DNA of 50,020 nt from contig BFEA01000228.1 in assembly GCA_003427395.1 (NCBI GenBank), forward strand, positions 1,527,597 to 1,577,616, written 5' to 3'. Made by a program: the position numbers and the translations under genes. Source of the stretch: Chara braunii (lineage: Eukaryota; Streptophyta; Charophyceae; Charales; Characeae). Below are positions 1 to 8,073 of this stretch, in pieces (position 1 is the stretch's first letter; each line of letters starts with the position of its first letter). The notes below the pieces were generated by a model. The model did not search any database. It was not told the origin of the DNA and saw only the letters and a program-made list of their open reading frames with translations.

Positions 1-90
<90 letters not shown>
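1..90. repeat. (CT)n microsatellite at left edge
   Basis: Uninterrupted CT dinucleotides from the first base. The right edge of the window is also (CT)n, so the true array length is unknown. Confidence 0.98.
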
Positions 91-91
<1 letters not shown>

Positions 92-2150
92 GCTTCGAGG
101 GTACCGAGCGTTCCGCGCACTCCCTCCCGTGCACCTCTCCGACGAGCATGCGCAGTTCGCGACGGCGAGCTCAGCCCCTGATCCCCCCCTTCTCCTCTCT
201 TATCCTCTCTCCCTCTCTGCACCAGCTCACTACCGACCGCTGTCGAAAGCGTTGCTAACCCGTACGCATGTGAGATCGTGTGTCCCGTTCGTATGCCTGT
301 GCGCTCGTTCACCAAGTTCGTACGCCTGTGCGCTCGTTCATCCAGTTCGCACGCGCCCCCTCCCCCTCTCTCTCCTCGTATTTATACCTGTCTCTCCTGA
401 TTTCTCCCTTTTTGCTCTCCGTTGCTACCTCTCCCTTCATCCGTGACTCGTCCGTTGCTCCATCGAGCGGTAAGCTTGAAATATTGGTCCAATTTTTTTA
501 AATTTATTTTTATAATTTTTTTATTTATTTATTTTTTTTCCCGCCGCGTCTTCTCTTCCAATGATCTCTCTTCTCGTGTTGCCAGTCGGATCGACCCTTC
601 CCGCTTCGTTCTCGGCTCGGCCAATGTTTCGGCGAACGGCTTGTCAACAAGTTTTCGTCTTTCCCGCTCCGTCCTTCATCAATCTCCTCATCCCCTTTTT
701 CTTTCGCCCCCTCTATCTCGAGTCCGCCTCCTCCAATGATACCATGCCCCGCGTCGGTCTGTCGGATCGAGGTCCTTGCCTCTACGTTCGTTGGCCGTTC
801 CCCAATCGTTCATACATCAATTCCCCTCGCTTCATTCTTGGTTCAGGCGGTTATGACGCGCGCGCCCAATTCGTAATTGCATTTTGGGCCGGGAGATTCC
901 AACTTCCCACTGCTCCTAGGCTGCCTGTTCGCCTACTTCTCGAGTGCCTGTCTTGCCCATCCTCACCATGTCAGAGCAGGTGTCTTCATCCGGAGCACCC
1001 CTGGTTGTCTCGCAGGCCGACCACGAGTAGAGGCGAAATTAGTGATCCCCCCCCTTCGTCAAACCGGAAAGACCCTCAGCGGTTAGAGCTACTCCCTGGT
1101 CCACCTTCGTCATGCGAGCACCTTCCCCTTTTGCTGCGTGGCTTCACTCATCCCTTCCCCTTTCTTCGTTTCTCGAGATGCTCTCACGGTTGGTTCATCC
1201 GCCTGTCGCTCCTATCCGCAGGAATTTCTCTCAATACTGGCGGCACCTAGTCCTTGCAGTTATCTGAAACAATGCGAGGAGCCCTCCCCCCCATTGTTTA
1301 GTCACGTAGCTCGTCACCCCACAGAGCCACCTCGTTTTCCCTGCCAAGAAGATGGAGGCGCGCACTCTCCCTTGGAGACTCAGTTATCAAGAACCATTTA
1401 GCGCGTGCTCTTCTGGTCGGAGTTTTCACCCAGCATCCTTTCGCGACCCGATTCCCCCTTGCTTCTCCATACCCCAGCGATTCATCAGTGGATGTGTCAG
1501 AGATCATACCAAACCCCTCCTTTCCTTTGGTGTCAGACCCGTTCGGAAAACCGACGACTGTTCCTCCCATGACCTTGACGATTCTTTCAGTCGGCCTTCC
1601 CTTGCCCTGTAGCATTTGCCCGTGCAGTCGGCCCACGTTACGGAGCCGCCTTATGAGGATCCAGGGCTCTCCGGGTGTCGGTCGATTTCCTTCCAGCGGC
1701 CTCACTTTCTTTCTGTGGCCGAGGCTTCCCAATTTGACTCGCAGGTCGGGCGTGGCCTACCTATTGCCTCAATCGACTCCACGTCTCCGCTCCCTCCTCA
1801 TCATTTCCACAAGCATTTTGCTAGCGTGTGCCCTCGATCGATCCCTGAGAATTTTCCGACAGGCTCCCGCGCCCTTCCTGTACCGAAGACCAGCCTAGGC
1901 ACGAGCCGATCCCGCCATGTCGATTCGCTGTAGGCCGCTGGCTATTCATAACGGAGGTTCCGGGCCTTCATAGGCCGCCCGTTTTTGACCCGATCAAGGC
2001 CCCTTCCGTTGCACGTCGTCCGTCCCGTATTTCCCAATCTTTACACCTAAAACTCCAATCTTCTACGATCCGCTCGAGCCCGCTCGCGACCAAGTTCTGG
2101 TTCCTCACTCCAGCCAACTGTAGGGTTAATACGAGAGAAGGTTAACCGAC
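91..2150. other. Pyrimidine-rich tract, no recognised gene
   Basis: About 2 kb rich in C and T on this strand, with many overlapping open frames caused by the scarcity of purine-rich stop codons. The longest is 561-1250 (+, 229 codons); others are 1298-1732 (-), 1488-1898 (+) and 1616-1933 (+). None shows a motif I recognise, and they overlap in different frames. The 1616-1933 frame has the most protein-like composition and could be a decayed element. An AT-rich block at 470-585 begins GTAAGC and ends TTGCCAG, so it could be a small intron in a pyrimidine-rich leader. No function is proposed. Confidence 0.4.
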
Positions 2151-2697
2151 CCCCCATTTTTTCAGGTCAATTTATAAGAAAACCATAAGGCCATTTCAAG
2201 CAAACTCCACACCAATGTATAGAGTGCACTTCTTACTAACATATTTATAAAAAAAAATAAAAATAAAAATAAAAACACATAAAACAGCAACCCAAAAGTG
2301 CATTTTCAGGCAATTTTGGCATGAAACACGTCATCCAAATTTCAGGATTTTCAGGCCCCAACAACAGCACAAATTCTAATAACCCAAATAATACCAAATT
2401 TGGCAGACAGCAACCTTAAACCAAAACAAAAACGGGCAAAAAAACAAAAAAACAAAAAAACAAAAATTTGAAACCCAAACCCTAATTTCAGTTTTGGTCC
2501 CATTAGTCAGGAGCTGAAAATGGAGGTCTCCGTTAACCATTTGTGGTTAGTACGTAAACCCGGATGCCGGAAGATATCCAAAACATCATACCTGCATGCA
2601 TGCATACGTCAAAACCACACAAGAAAACAGCAACGAAAAAAAAAAATGTTCCCCATTTTTAAAGAAAAAAACCATCGGCTGGTAGGCAGCCGCCCAA
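2151..2697. other. A-rich noncoding DNA
   Basis: AT-rich sequence with A runs and short (AAAAAC)n and (AAAAT)n stretches around 2248-2276 and 2433-2466. The only open frame (2520-2741) is low complexity. I see no gene. It ends where similarity to the repeat unit at 21226 begins. Confidence 0.6.
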
Positions 2698-2896
2698 CAC
2701 CGGCTCAGCAGTCAATTTATTCAGTAGTCAGTCCAGTGTAACTGGCTCAACAATCAGTCCATTCAGCAATCATTCAAGTAAACGGGTTGGTAACCAGCTC
2801 AGCGATCAGATCAGTTCAGTAATCAGAATAGCAGTTAGTTCATCAAATCAGCAATTAAATCAGAAGACAACCAGCAAGCAACAACCATCATCATAC

Positions 2897-3508
2897 ATGA
2901 GTGCATTCCACTACTACTCAGTCAGCGATTCAGTGCTAGCCAACCTTAATAGGATCTCCCTCAAGGAGGCTATTCAGTACCGATATGTCAGTGCCACATG
3001 CTTCAAGAGAGGGGACCTGTCGGTCTTCGTTGTGCTCACCTGTTTTGCAGGAGGCACCATCCATGACCTGACACCCTACCTGAAGGAAGAAAAGGAGGAT
3101 CGTGAGCACTTTGACTCAGTCTGGATCCCAGCAATCAGCTATCTCAGTCGGAGGGAGTGTGAGTTCNATGAGAGAGGAGACACGNTGGTCCGTNGCTTTG
3201 GACCAAAGCTCTACTCTGACTACCCCAAACCCCCGGTACCATGTCTACTCACTGATGGAACCTGCTGGGGAGATTTAGTTGATTTGGCAAAGAGATACAT
3301 CTCTCCCTCTGTGATAGGTCGTGAGGTCTCATCAGAGCATCAACCNACGCGTTGGGATGAGTTATATTCCATGGTCAACTATCGGATCATGTGCGGGGGC
3401 AGGGATTGCTCCAGGCTCGACAGATGGCTCTATGGTCCAATGCCTCGATCTCAGAGAGCACGTAGACACATGCCGAGGCAGAGGAGAGGGACAACTGTGA
3501 GGGATTGA
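2897..3508 (+). CDS. Accessory ORF A, copy 1 (unknown family)
   Basis: 203 codons, starting at an ATG after the CAGT-rich leader. I do not recognise the family, but the protein is clearly homologous to the next ORF (B) and to C, D and E beyond the primer binding site. The shared pattern is an aromatic block near residue 28 (QYRYV), a hydrophobic strand ending in LT.F near residues 44-50, a D....Y..K segment near 57-63, then FGPKLYSDYPKPPVP at 101-115, GTCW at 121-124 and AKRY at 131-134. The C-terminal tail (155-203) is Arg-rich and not shared. Four unresolved bases (3167, 3185, 3194, 3346) leave residues undetermined. No signal peptide or membrane segment is visible. It is probably an element-encoded accessory protein; no function is claimed. 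Confidence 0.6.
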   Translation: MSAFHYYSVSDSVLANLNRISLKEAIQYRYVSATCFKRGDLSVFVVLTCFAGGTIHDLTPYLKEEKEDREHFDSVWIPAISYLSRRECEFXERGDTXVRXFGPKLYSDYPKPPVPCLLTDGTCWGDLVDLAKRYISPSVIGREVSSEHQXTRWDELYSMVNYRIMCGGRDCSRLDRWLYGPMPRSQRARRHMPRQRRGTTVRD

Positions 3509-3557
3509 GGGTGTGATTNAGCAGAGACCNNCTAACGACCAGCAGTCATTTAAGTAC

Positions 3558-4064
3558 ATGTCAGAGATCAAGCCTATCACGATTGACCAGTTGGTTCTTG
3601 ACAAACTCAACCGGTTGTCTTCAAGAGAGAGCTTTCCTTACAAGTACGTCAGGATCGATGGCTTCAAGCTGGAAGATCTGTCAATCTTCATTGCTCTTAC
3701 TGAGTTCGCAGATGGCACAATCAGAGACCTACGGATTTATATAAGGAAGGGTAAAGAGATCCATCCACATTTTGATGTGTTGTGGGTTGTTGCGGTCAGG
3801 TTCGTGGGGCGGGAAGTTGATCAGCTTGAAGGTGGCACGAGGCTAGCCTATAGCTTCGGTCCCAAACTCTTCTCTGACTATCCTAAACCTCCAGTTCCAT
3901 ATTACCTTACAGATGGGTCCTGCTGGGAAGGTTTGGTGGATTTTGCTAAGAGGTACCTTTCTCCTGCAACAGTGAACTACGAGGCACTGACAGAGCCTTC
4001 TGAGTTCCCTCATCTCAGACGAGGGATTTTCTCACAGTCGTATCTTCTCTCTGCATGGGAATAA
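3558..4064 (+). CDS. Accessory ORF B, copy 1 (unknown family)
   Basis: 168 codons from the ATG at 3558. An upstream in-frame GTG at 3513 would add 15 codons, but that stretch contains N. It repeats the plan of ORF A: SFPYKYVR near residues 25-32, LEDLSIFIALTEFADG at 38-53, RDLRIY at 56-61, FGPKLFSDYPKPPVP at 100-114, GSCW at 120-123 and AKRY at 130-133. The A/B similarity is easy to see by eye, so the pair arose by duplication. ORF A ends 49 bases upstream. In copy 2 a single change (TGA-reading context to TAG) ends the protein 20 codons earlier. The family is unknown to me. Confidence 0.6.
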   Translation: MSEIKPITIDQLVLDKLNRLSSRESFPYKYVRIDGFKLEDLSIFIALTEFADGTIRDLRIYIRKGKEIHPHFDVLWVVAVRFVGREVDQLEGGTRLAYSFGPKLFSDYPKPPVPYYLTDGSCWEGLVDFAKRYLSPATVNYEALTEPSEFPHLRRGIFSQSYLLSAWE

Positions 4065-4690
4065 TTTTTTATCTTTCTGGATCTACACGTGAGTCATGGA
4101 TGTGATTTTCTAAAGATAGTGAGCTTCATGTGGCGTTTCATTGAAAAGCCTCAGCCTCAGGAAGTGCAGAGATGTGACCAAAAGCATGAGAGACAACCAG
4201 CTAGACGAGAGATAGACTGAGATGTTTAGAGGGATGAGTGAGGACTCTTGACTAGTGTTGGTCACTCTCTTTCCATATGTACTTTCTGAGACTATTATGA
4301 GTTCTCACTTATCCCTCATTCGCCCTGTCTTTGCTCGAGTCAGTCAGTCTTATTTTCTGCATTATTCTTGCTTGATGATTGCCTCTGTGGAGGTTTTGTC
4401 ACATTTCTCAAGATCAGATTGACATAATTGATGCATGCATAACCATAGTTTTATGATTATTATTTGCATAATTCTCTGCTGTTCAGAATCAAAATAAAAG
4501 ATTCATAAGACCGGGGACCGACGAAGATCGCAATTGAAGGGTCTCGCTCGAAGCCGGACGCACACAACAAGAAGGGATTTGCACTATTTAATTTAATTTC
4601 TTTATTGCAATCACATACAAAATCTTGCGTGACAGCCTGTTGGCTTTCCGGTCGCCTGAAGTGCCCCGACTGGAAAAAGTGCGACAAAAA
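4065..4690 (+). other. Noncoding; candidate end of 5' LTR
   Basis: No coding region. The sequence up to 4218 is still shared with the other A/B unit; the rest is unique in the window. An AATAAA at 4493-4498 followed by about 190 bases to the primer binding site would fit the R-U5 part of an LTR. The LTR would then end near ACA at 4684-4686, four bases before the binding site. I could not find a matching 3' LTR downstream of integrase, so the LTR limits are not established. Confidence 0.4.
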
Positions 4691-4705
4691 TGGCGCCGTT
4701 GCCGG
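4691..4705 (+). promoter_or_regulatory. tRNA-Asp primer binding site
   Basis: TGGCGCCGTTGCCGG is complementary to the last 15 bases, including CCA, of plant-type tRNA-Asp(GTC). This is a known primer for minus-strand DNA synthesis in plant gypsy elements. It lies 4-5 bases after a plausible LTR end and upstream of gag, as expected. A 15-base match to a tRNA 3' end in the right place is unlikely by chance. Confidence 0.8.
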
Positions 4706-5027
4706 TGACATGAAAAGATTTTCGTGTCCGGAACGAGCCTGGGTCATCATCATCATCTTTGAGCCTTGATTAGGACGTGAAAACTGTTGACATTTCTTTA
4801 AGCTTCATGTTAATTTTATTTATTCTCATTTAAGTCCCGATTTTCTTGAGAATCGCGACTGCTAACTATGATTTATTTCTTCCTTGTGTGAGGTACCACA
4901 CTGGACCGGGAAAAGGAGATTGACGTTATTGACTGGAGAGAATCGAGCATGACACCAGGTATGTCCAATTTTCGTCCAACACACTGAAAGAAAATTGAAA
5001 GGAAGAGAGTGAGATGGATCGGGACAG

Positions 5028-5441
5028 ATGCTGGTCGACGGTGCTCTGAGAGAATTGTATAAATTTACTATAAAAGGGATATTTCCTTACAGGTATGAAG
5101 CTTGTTTGAGCTATCACTCTTGTGGCTCAACCATCTGCGTAGTGCTGACTCACTTCTTGGAATGAGATATCTATGATATCCGCCCCTATGTCAAGGAAGG
5201 AGGCAGAAATGCTGGTGAGGATTTTAATTGGTTATGGGAGATCGTGATCCAATTTATCTATGTTGAAAAAACTGACTTGGTCAAGCAGAAGAAGAAAGTG
5301 GAATGGGGTATAATGCCAGTAACATACAAGACTGTCCCAATCCCTCCTATACCTGACAGCTATTGTGATGGGACTAGCTGGCTGCCTATAATCAACATGA
5401 TATTGACAAGAGAGAAAATAAACGGTGGACATGAGAGCTGA
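5028..5441 (+). pseudogene. Accessory ORF C, broken paralogue of A/B
   Basis: Reading from the ATG at 5028 gives the same plan as A and B: GIFPYRYE, then CVVLTHF, then DIYDIRPYVKEGG, a charged middle part, and TVPIPPIPDSYCDGTSW near the end. An in-frame TGA at 5163-5165 lies exactly between the LTHF strand and the DIYDIR segment, so it interrupts a conserved region. Downstream of it the frame is open to the TGA at 5439-5441. It is about 137 codons long. It lies 320 bases after the primer binding site, so it belongs to the element's internal region, and its end overlaps the start of ORF D by 11 bases. Confidence 0.6.
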
Positions 5442-5925
5442 AGAGGTTTCTAAAGAAGTAATTAGACAAAGAAGGTCAAATTTTGGCAGAGGTTCAGGTC
5501 CAAGTCAAGAGAAGATTAAATGTCTCCTAAGGTCACAAAATACTCTGAGGAAGAGAGAGGCATTTCCATATGAAGTTGTCAGGTATGAGATGGTCGAGAG
5601 TGGATGGGAGCAGGAACGATTATATGTACTGACATTCTATTTCACAGACTTGGATGTGTATGACGTAAGAATCTATGTCCCAAAGGAAAAAAGTGCTGAT
5701 GCAGTGTATGGGAGATGCTGGGGATTCGCTGAAAAGGTAGTACTGAGAGAGAAAAAGAGGGTTGAGAGGGAGAACAAATGCTTCACTGGGTCGACCCGAT
5801 TTACTGTCTTCGATGGATTCCCAGTCCCTCCCTTACCTGATATCAATCTATCTAAAAACAATTGGTATGCCATGATAAAGTTTGCATGGAAAGTGAAGAG
5901 ACTCCGAGAAGGATACTCTCAGTAG
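5431..5925 (+). CDS. Accessory ORF D (paralogue of A/B)
   Basis: 164 codons from the ATG at 5431; an in-frame GTG two codons upstream is possible. The ATG lies inside the last codons of ORF C (ATGAGAGCTGA), a layout suited to reinitiation. Homology to A, B and C is visible: AFPYEVVR at residues 44-51, LYVLTFYFTD at 64-73, YDVRIYVPKEK at 77-87, CWGFAEKVV at 96-104, FPVPPLPD at 130-137 and NNWYAMIKFAWK at 143-154. The N-terminal 35 residues are basic and polar. It is intact at this level of reading. The family is not recognised; no catalytic motif, signal peptide or membrane helix is seen. Confidence 0.6.
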   Translation: MRAEEVSKEVIRQRRSNFGRGSGPSQEKIKCLLRSQNTLRKREAFPYEVVRYEMVESGWEQERLYVLTFYFTDLDVYDVRIYVPKEKSADAVYGRCWGFAEKVVLREKKRVERENKCFTGSTRFTVFDGFPVPPLPDINLSKNNWYAMIKFAWKVKRLREGYSQ

Positions 5926-6416
5926 TCAGGATAACTACTGTGAGGGGTAGTCTCTATGAGGTGATAAGGTGTGATAATCCTTTTGTGATCTTGAGGTATG
6001 AGACTTGTGAGAGAGGGTCCATAATATTTCATATCCCAGTGGTCAAATTCCTAAGTACTGGCAGCCAGGACGTACGGATTTACGTACCAGCAGGTCTAGA
6101 AAAGGAAGATGACTACTTGAAATGTCAGCCAAGTGCTTATATTAGTCTCATAACAACCAAGGAGTGGCTTGAAAAGTTAAAGAGAAAAGTAACATGGGAG
6201 AAGGAAGCAAGACAATTTGGGAGGTTTCCTGAGTTCTCAACTGCTAAAGGATTTGAAGGTAGGAGAGATTGGATGCCTCTATTGGAAGCCATTGCTGAGA
6301 TTGGTAGAGCAAGAGAAAAAGACTCCACTTTGATAATAAAATCCCTACTTTTTAGTACCTTTGAACACAAATTCGAGATTCTCAATCATATCCAGACCGA
6401 GATTTACCTTTCTTAA
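5886..6416 (+). CDS. Accessory ORF E (divergent paralogue of A-D)
   Basis: 176 codons from the ATG at 5886, overlapping the 3' end of ORF D by 40 bases in another frame. It keeps the family skeleton with weaker similarity: SLYEVIRCD near residues 22-30, IPVVKFLSTGSQDVRIYVP at 50-68 (matching the LT.F and D.RIY blocks of the others), a lysine-rich middle, GRFPEF at 112-117 replacing the proline-rich block, and RRDWMPLLEAIAEI at 126-139 matching the W..L...A block. The C-terminal 30 residues are not shared and may be read-through into spacer. It is the most diverged member of the array. Confidence 0.55.
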   Translation: MESEETPRRILSVVRITTVRGSLYEVIRCDNPFVILRYETCERGSIIFHIPVVKFLSTGSQDVRIYVPAGLEKEDDYLKCQPSAYISLITTKEWLEKLKRKVTWEKEARQFGRFPEFSTAKGFEGRRDWMPLLEAIAEIGRAREKDSTLIIKSLLFSTFEHKFEILNHIQTEIYLS

Positions 6417-6441
6417 TCCTGTGAGTGATGCTAAAGTAAGG

Positions 6442-6726
6442 ATGTCTGACCTTAGAAACCGATTCACCTTCAGGGTCGTGGTAGAAAAGGGGGTAGTAAA
6501 AACCGGAGGTATCCTCAAAATTCCTAGTATAGATCTCTTTGGGTTTGAAGAGCAGGAACTTGTGCAACCTTATATAGATTGGATGAGAGAAGCCGCTTTG
6601 AGGGTTGTTACTGGCCAGACTGAAATCAGTTATTTGCTGAAGGTGGTAAGAGTAAGAGTCTCTGAGTACTATCGTTCTACTAGAGAACAACTATCCCTTG
6701 CTAGGAGAATTAGTAACAGATCGTAA
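6442..6726 (+). CDS. Small accessory ORF F1 (unknown family)
   Basis: 94 codons from the ATG at 6442; the frame is open upstream to 6361 but without another ATG. It does not resemble A-E. It is clearly related to the next ORF, F2: LFGFEEQELVQPYIDWMREA at residues 32-51 followed by ALRVVTGQTEISYLLKVV at 52-69 aligns with the corresponding part of F2, and its tail LSLARRISN at 84-92 recurs behind F2 in a shifted frame. The family is unknown. It ends TAA GTC ATG, so F2 begins three bases after its stop in the same frame. Confidence 0.55.
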   Translation: MSDLRNRFTFRVVVEKGVVKTGGILKIPSIDLFGFEEQELVQPYIDWMREAALRVVTGQTEISYLLKVVRVRVSEYYRSTREQLSLARRISNRS

Positions 6727-6729
6727 GTC

Positions 6730-6936
6730 ATGCAGTTTGATTATGAGATCATAGATTTAACTCGTTATTTTATGATCAGAGGAACTGTTAAGGGCTACGA
6801 TAGAAGATTGAGTGAGGGTGATGAGAGAGAACTGATTGAGGATTATGTTGGGAGGTTGAGAAGGATTGCCTTACCTTTGATTACTACTCAATCTGTTATC
6901 GCCTACACTCTTTATGTACAAAACTCTCAGGGGTAG
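6730..6936 (+). CDS. Small accessory ORF F2 (paralogue of F1), C-end frameshifted
   Basis: 68 codons. GDERELIEDYVGRLRRIALP at residues 30-49 and ITTQSVIAYTLYVQ at 51-64 match F1 residues 35-69. The frame stops at 6936, but shifting at the GGGG run near 6929 gives a tail with VSLARRVKD ending at 6995, the counterpart of LSLARRISN in F1. The original F2 was therefore about as long as F1 and this copy has a recent frameshift. Gag starts 87 bases after its stop, in the same frame as F1 and F2. No function is known to me. Confidence 0.55.
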   Translation: MQFDYEIIDLTRYFMIRGTVKGYDRRLSEGDERELIEDYVGRLRRIALPLITTQSVIAYTLYVQNSQG

Positions 6937-7023
6937 AGCAGACAAGAGAAGAGAGAAACGAGCCTGTATCTCTTGCGAGAAGAGTGAAAGATTGAAAGAG
7001 AAGGGGATATCTGGAAAAAGTAT

Positions 7024-8073
7024 ATGGTCAAGATGGTAGGGCGAGCAAGACCAAGTACATCTGCAGGGACCAATGAAGAGGCCTTGGTTGGGGTTATACG
7101 GGAACTGGTCGAGAGAGTTGATGCTATAAAAGGAGGGTCAGACATTGCAAGAGCAAAGAGGCCAAATGAGATAATTCCCTGCTTCAGAGGACCTCAGGTT
7201 AATGACTTCTTGGATGAGTATGAATTATTTGGACTAAGTTATGGCTGGACAGATAAGCAACGGCTTAAGCACCTTCTATCTTATTGTGACACTGATTCTA
7301 GACTGACAGTTCAGGAACTAATGGAAGGTGCTACTACTTGGGAAGAAATCAAGGAGAGACTGAAAAAAGAATTGGAGAAAGATTTTGTTTCAACCACAAC
7401 TAAGGACTTACTTAACATCGGAAGAGCTAAATATGACACTTTCAATGTTTTTCTTCAGACCTTCATCCGAACAGCAAGAAGAATTTCATATTTGGACGAA
7501 GCCCAGAGATGCCATATATTTTTGACAAATTTTACTGACACTGAAAGGCAAACAGTTCTTAATCAAGCTCAGCACTATCCTCTCAGATGGGATGAAATGG
7601 TTGCAATCATAAGAACTCTACCTGCTGTCTCCCATAAGAAATGGTCACTTCATCATATCAGTACTTTGGCCAAGGATTGGGAGACTGAGAATGGAATGAA
7701 TAGAGGAAGCAATCTAACTGCTGAGAATATTCTTCAAAAGGTGATGGCTAACTTTATGCCTGCAAGGCCTGCAATGCATGTTGTAGATGACAGGGGAAAG
7801 AAAAAGGTTGAAAGTGAGGAAGATGACGACGATGATGATGACAACGAAAATCATGGTAAGAAGGGGGATTCGTCCAGAACCAAAAGGAATGGGAAGAATG
7901 GTGATGGAGGAAACAGAGAGAGAAGAAAATATGATGAGCGTCCTAAGAGGAGTTTTACTTGCTACTATTGTGGCGAAAGTGGACATACTACCACCTATTG
8001 CAAGCCTCTTGAAGAGGATGTAAGGAGTGGGGTGACAAAGAAAGATGCGATGGGCCATGACTGTGATAGTTGA
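7024..8073 (+). CDS. gag: Gag polyprotein of the gypsy element
   Basis: 349 codons, apparently intact. Gag forms the cytoplasmic particle that packages the element's RNA. The central region (about residues 45-215) has the capsid-like features of Retrotrans_gag proteins, with IIPCFRGPQVNDFLDEYE followed by WTDKQRLKHLLSYCD and TTWEEIKERLKKEL. A run of Asp and Glu near 265-275 precedes a basic stretch and one CCHC zinc knuckle at 313-326, CYYCGESGHTTTYC (C-x2-C-x4-H-x4-C), for nucleic-acid binding. The ATG at 7024 is preceded by a purine-rich leader; a second ATG three codons on could also serve. It ends in a TGA, after which the same frame continues open for over 180 codons. Confidence 0.88.
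   Translation: MVKMVGRARPSTSAGTNEEALVGVIRELVERVDAIKGGSDIARAKRPNEIIPCFRGPQVNDFLDEYELFGLSYGWTDKQRLKHLLSYCDTDSRLTVQELMEGATTWEEIKERLKKELEKDFVSTTTKDLLNIGRAKYDTFNVFLQTFIRTARRISYLDEAQRCHIFLTNFTDTERQTVLNQAQHYPLRWDEMVAIIRTLPAVSHKKWSLHHISTLAKDWETENGMNRGSNLTAENILQKVMANFMPARPAMHVVDDRGKKKVESEEDDDDDDDNENHGKKGDSSRTKRNGKNGDGGNRERRKYDERPKRSFTCYYCGESGHTTTYCKPLEEDVRSGVTKKDAMGHDCDS

Larger units (their letters stand above)
2698..4218 (+). repeat. A/B repeat unit, copy 1
   Basis: This segment matches 21226-22762 almost base for base, at a constant offset of 18540 from 2897 to at least 4064. It starts with a leader rich in CCAGT/CAGT-type words, followed by ORF A and ORF B. Similarity stops at about 4218, just after a shared AGATAGACTGAG; copy 1 then runs on toward the primer binding site and copy 2 runs into the hAT gene. 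Between 3042 and 3740 the two copies are identical, including seven N characters, while the flanks differ by a few percent. The identical core is therefore probably an assembly product. Confidence 0.9.

Noticed and set aside
561-1250. 229-codon open frame as a gene
   Set aside because: Pyrimidine-rich DNA has few stops on this strand; the translation shows no domain, has skewed composition, and overlaps equally open frames.
2478-2486. Telomere-like AAACCCTAA
   Set aside because: A single copy of the word in A-rich DNA; not an array.
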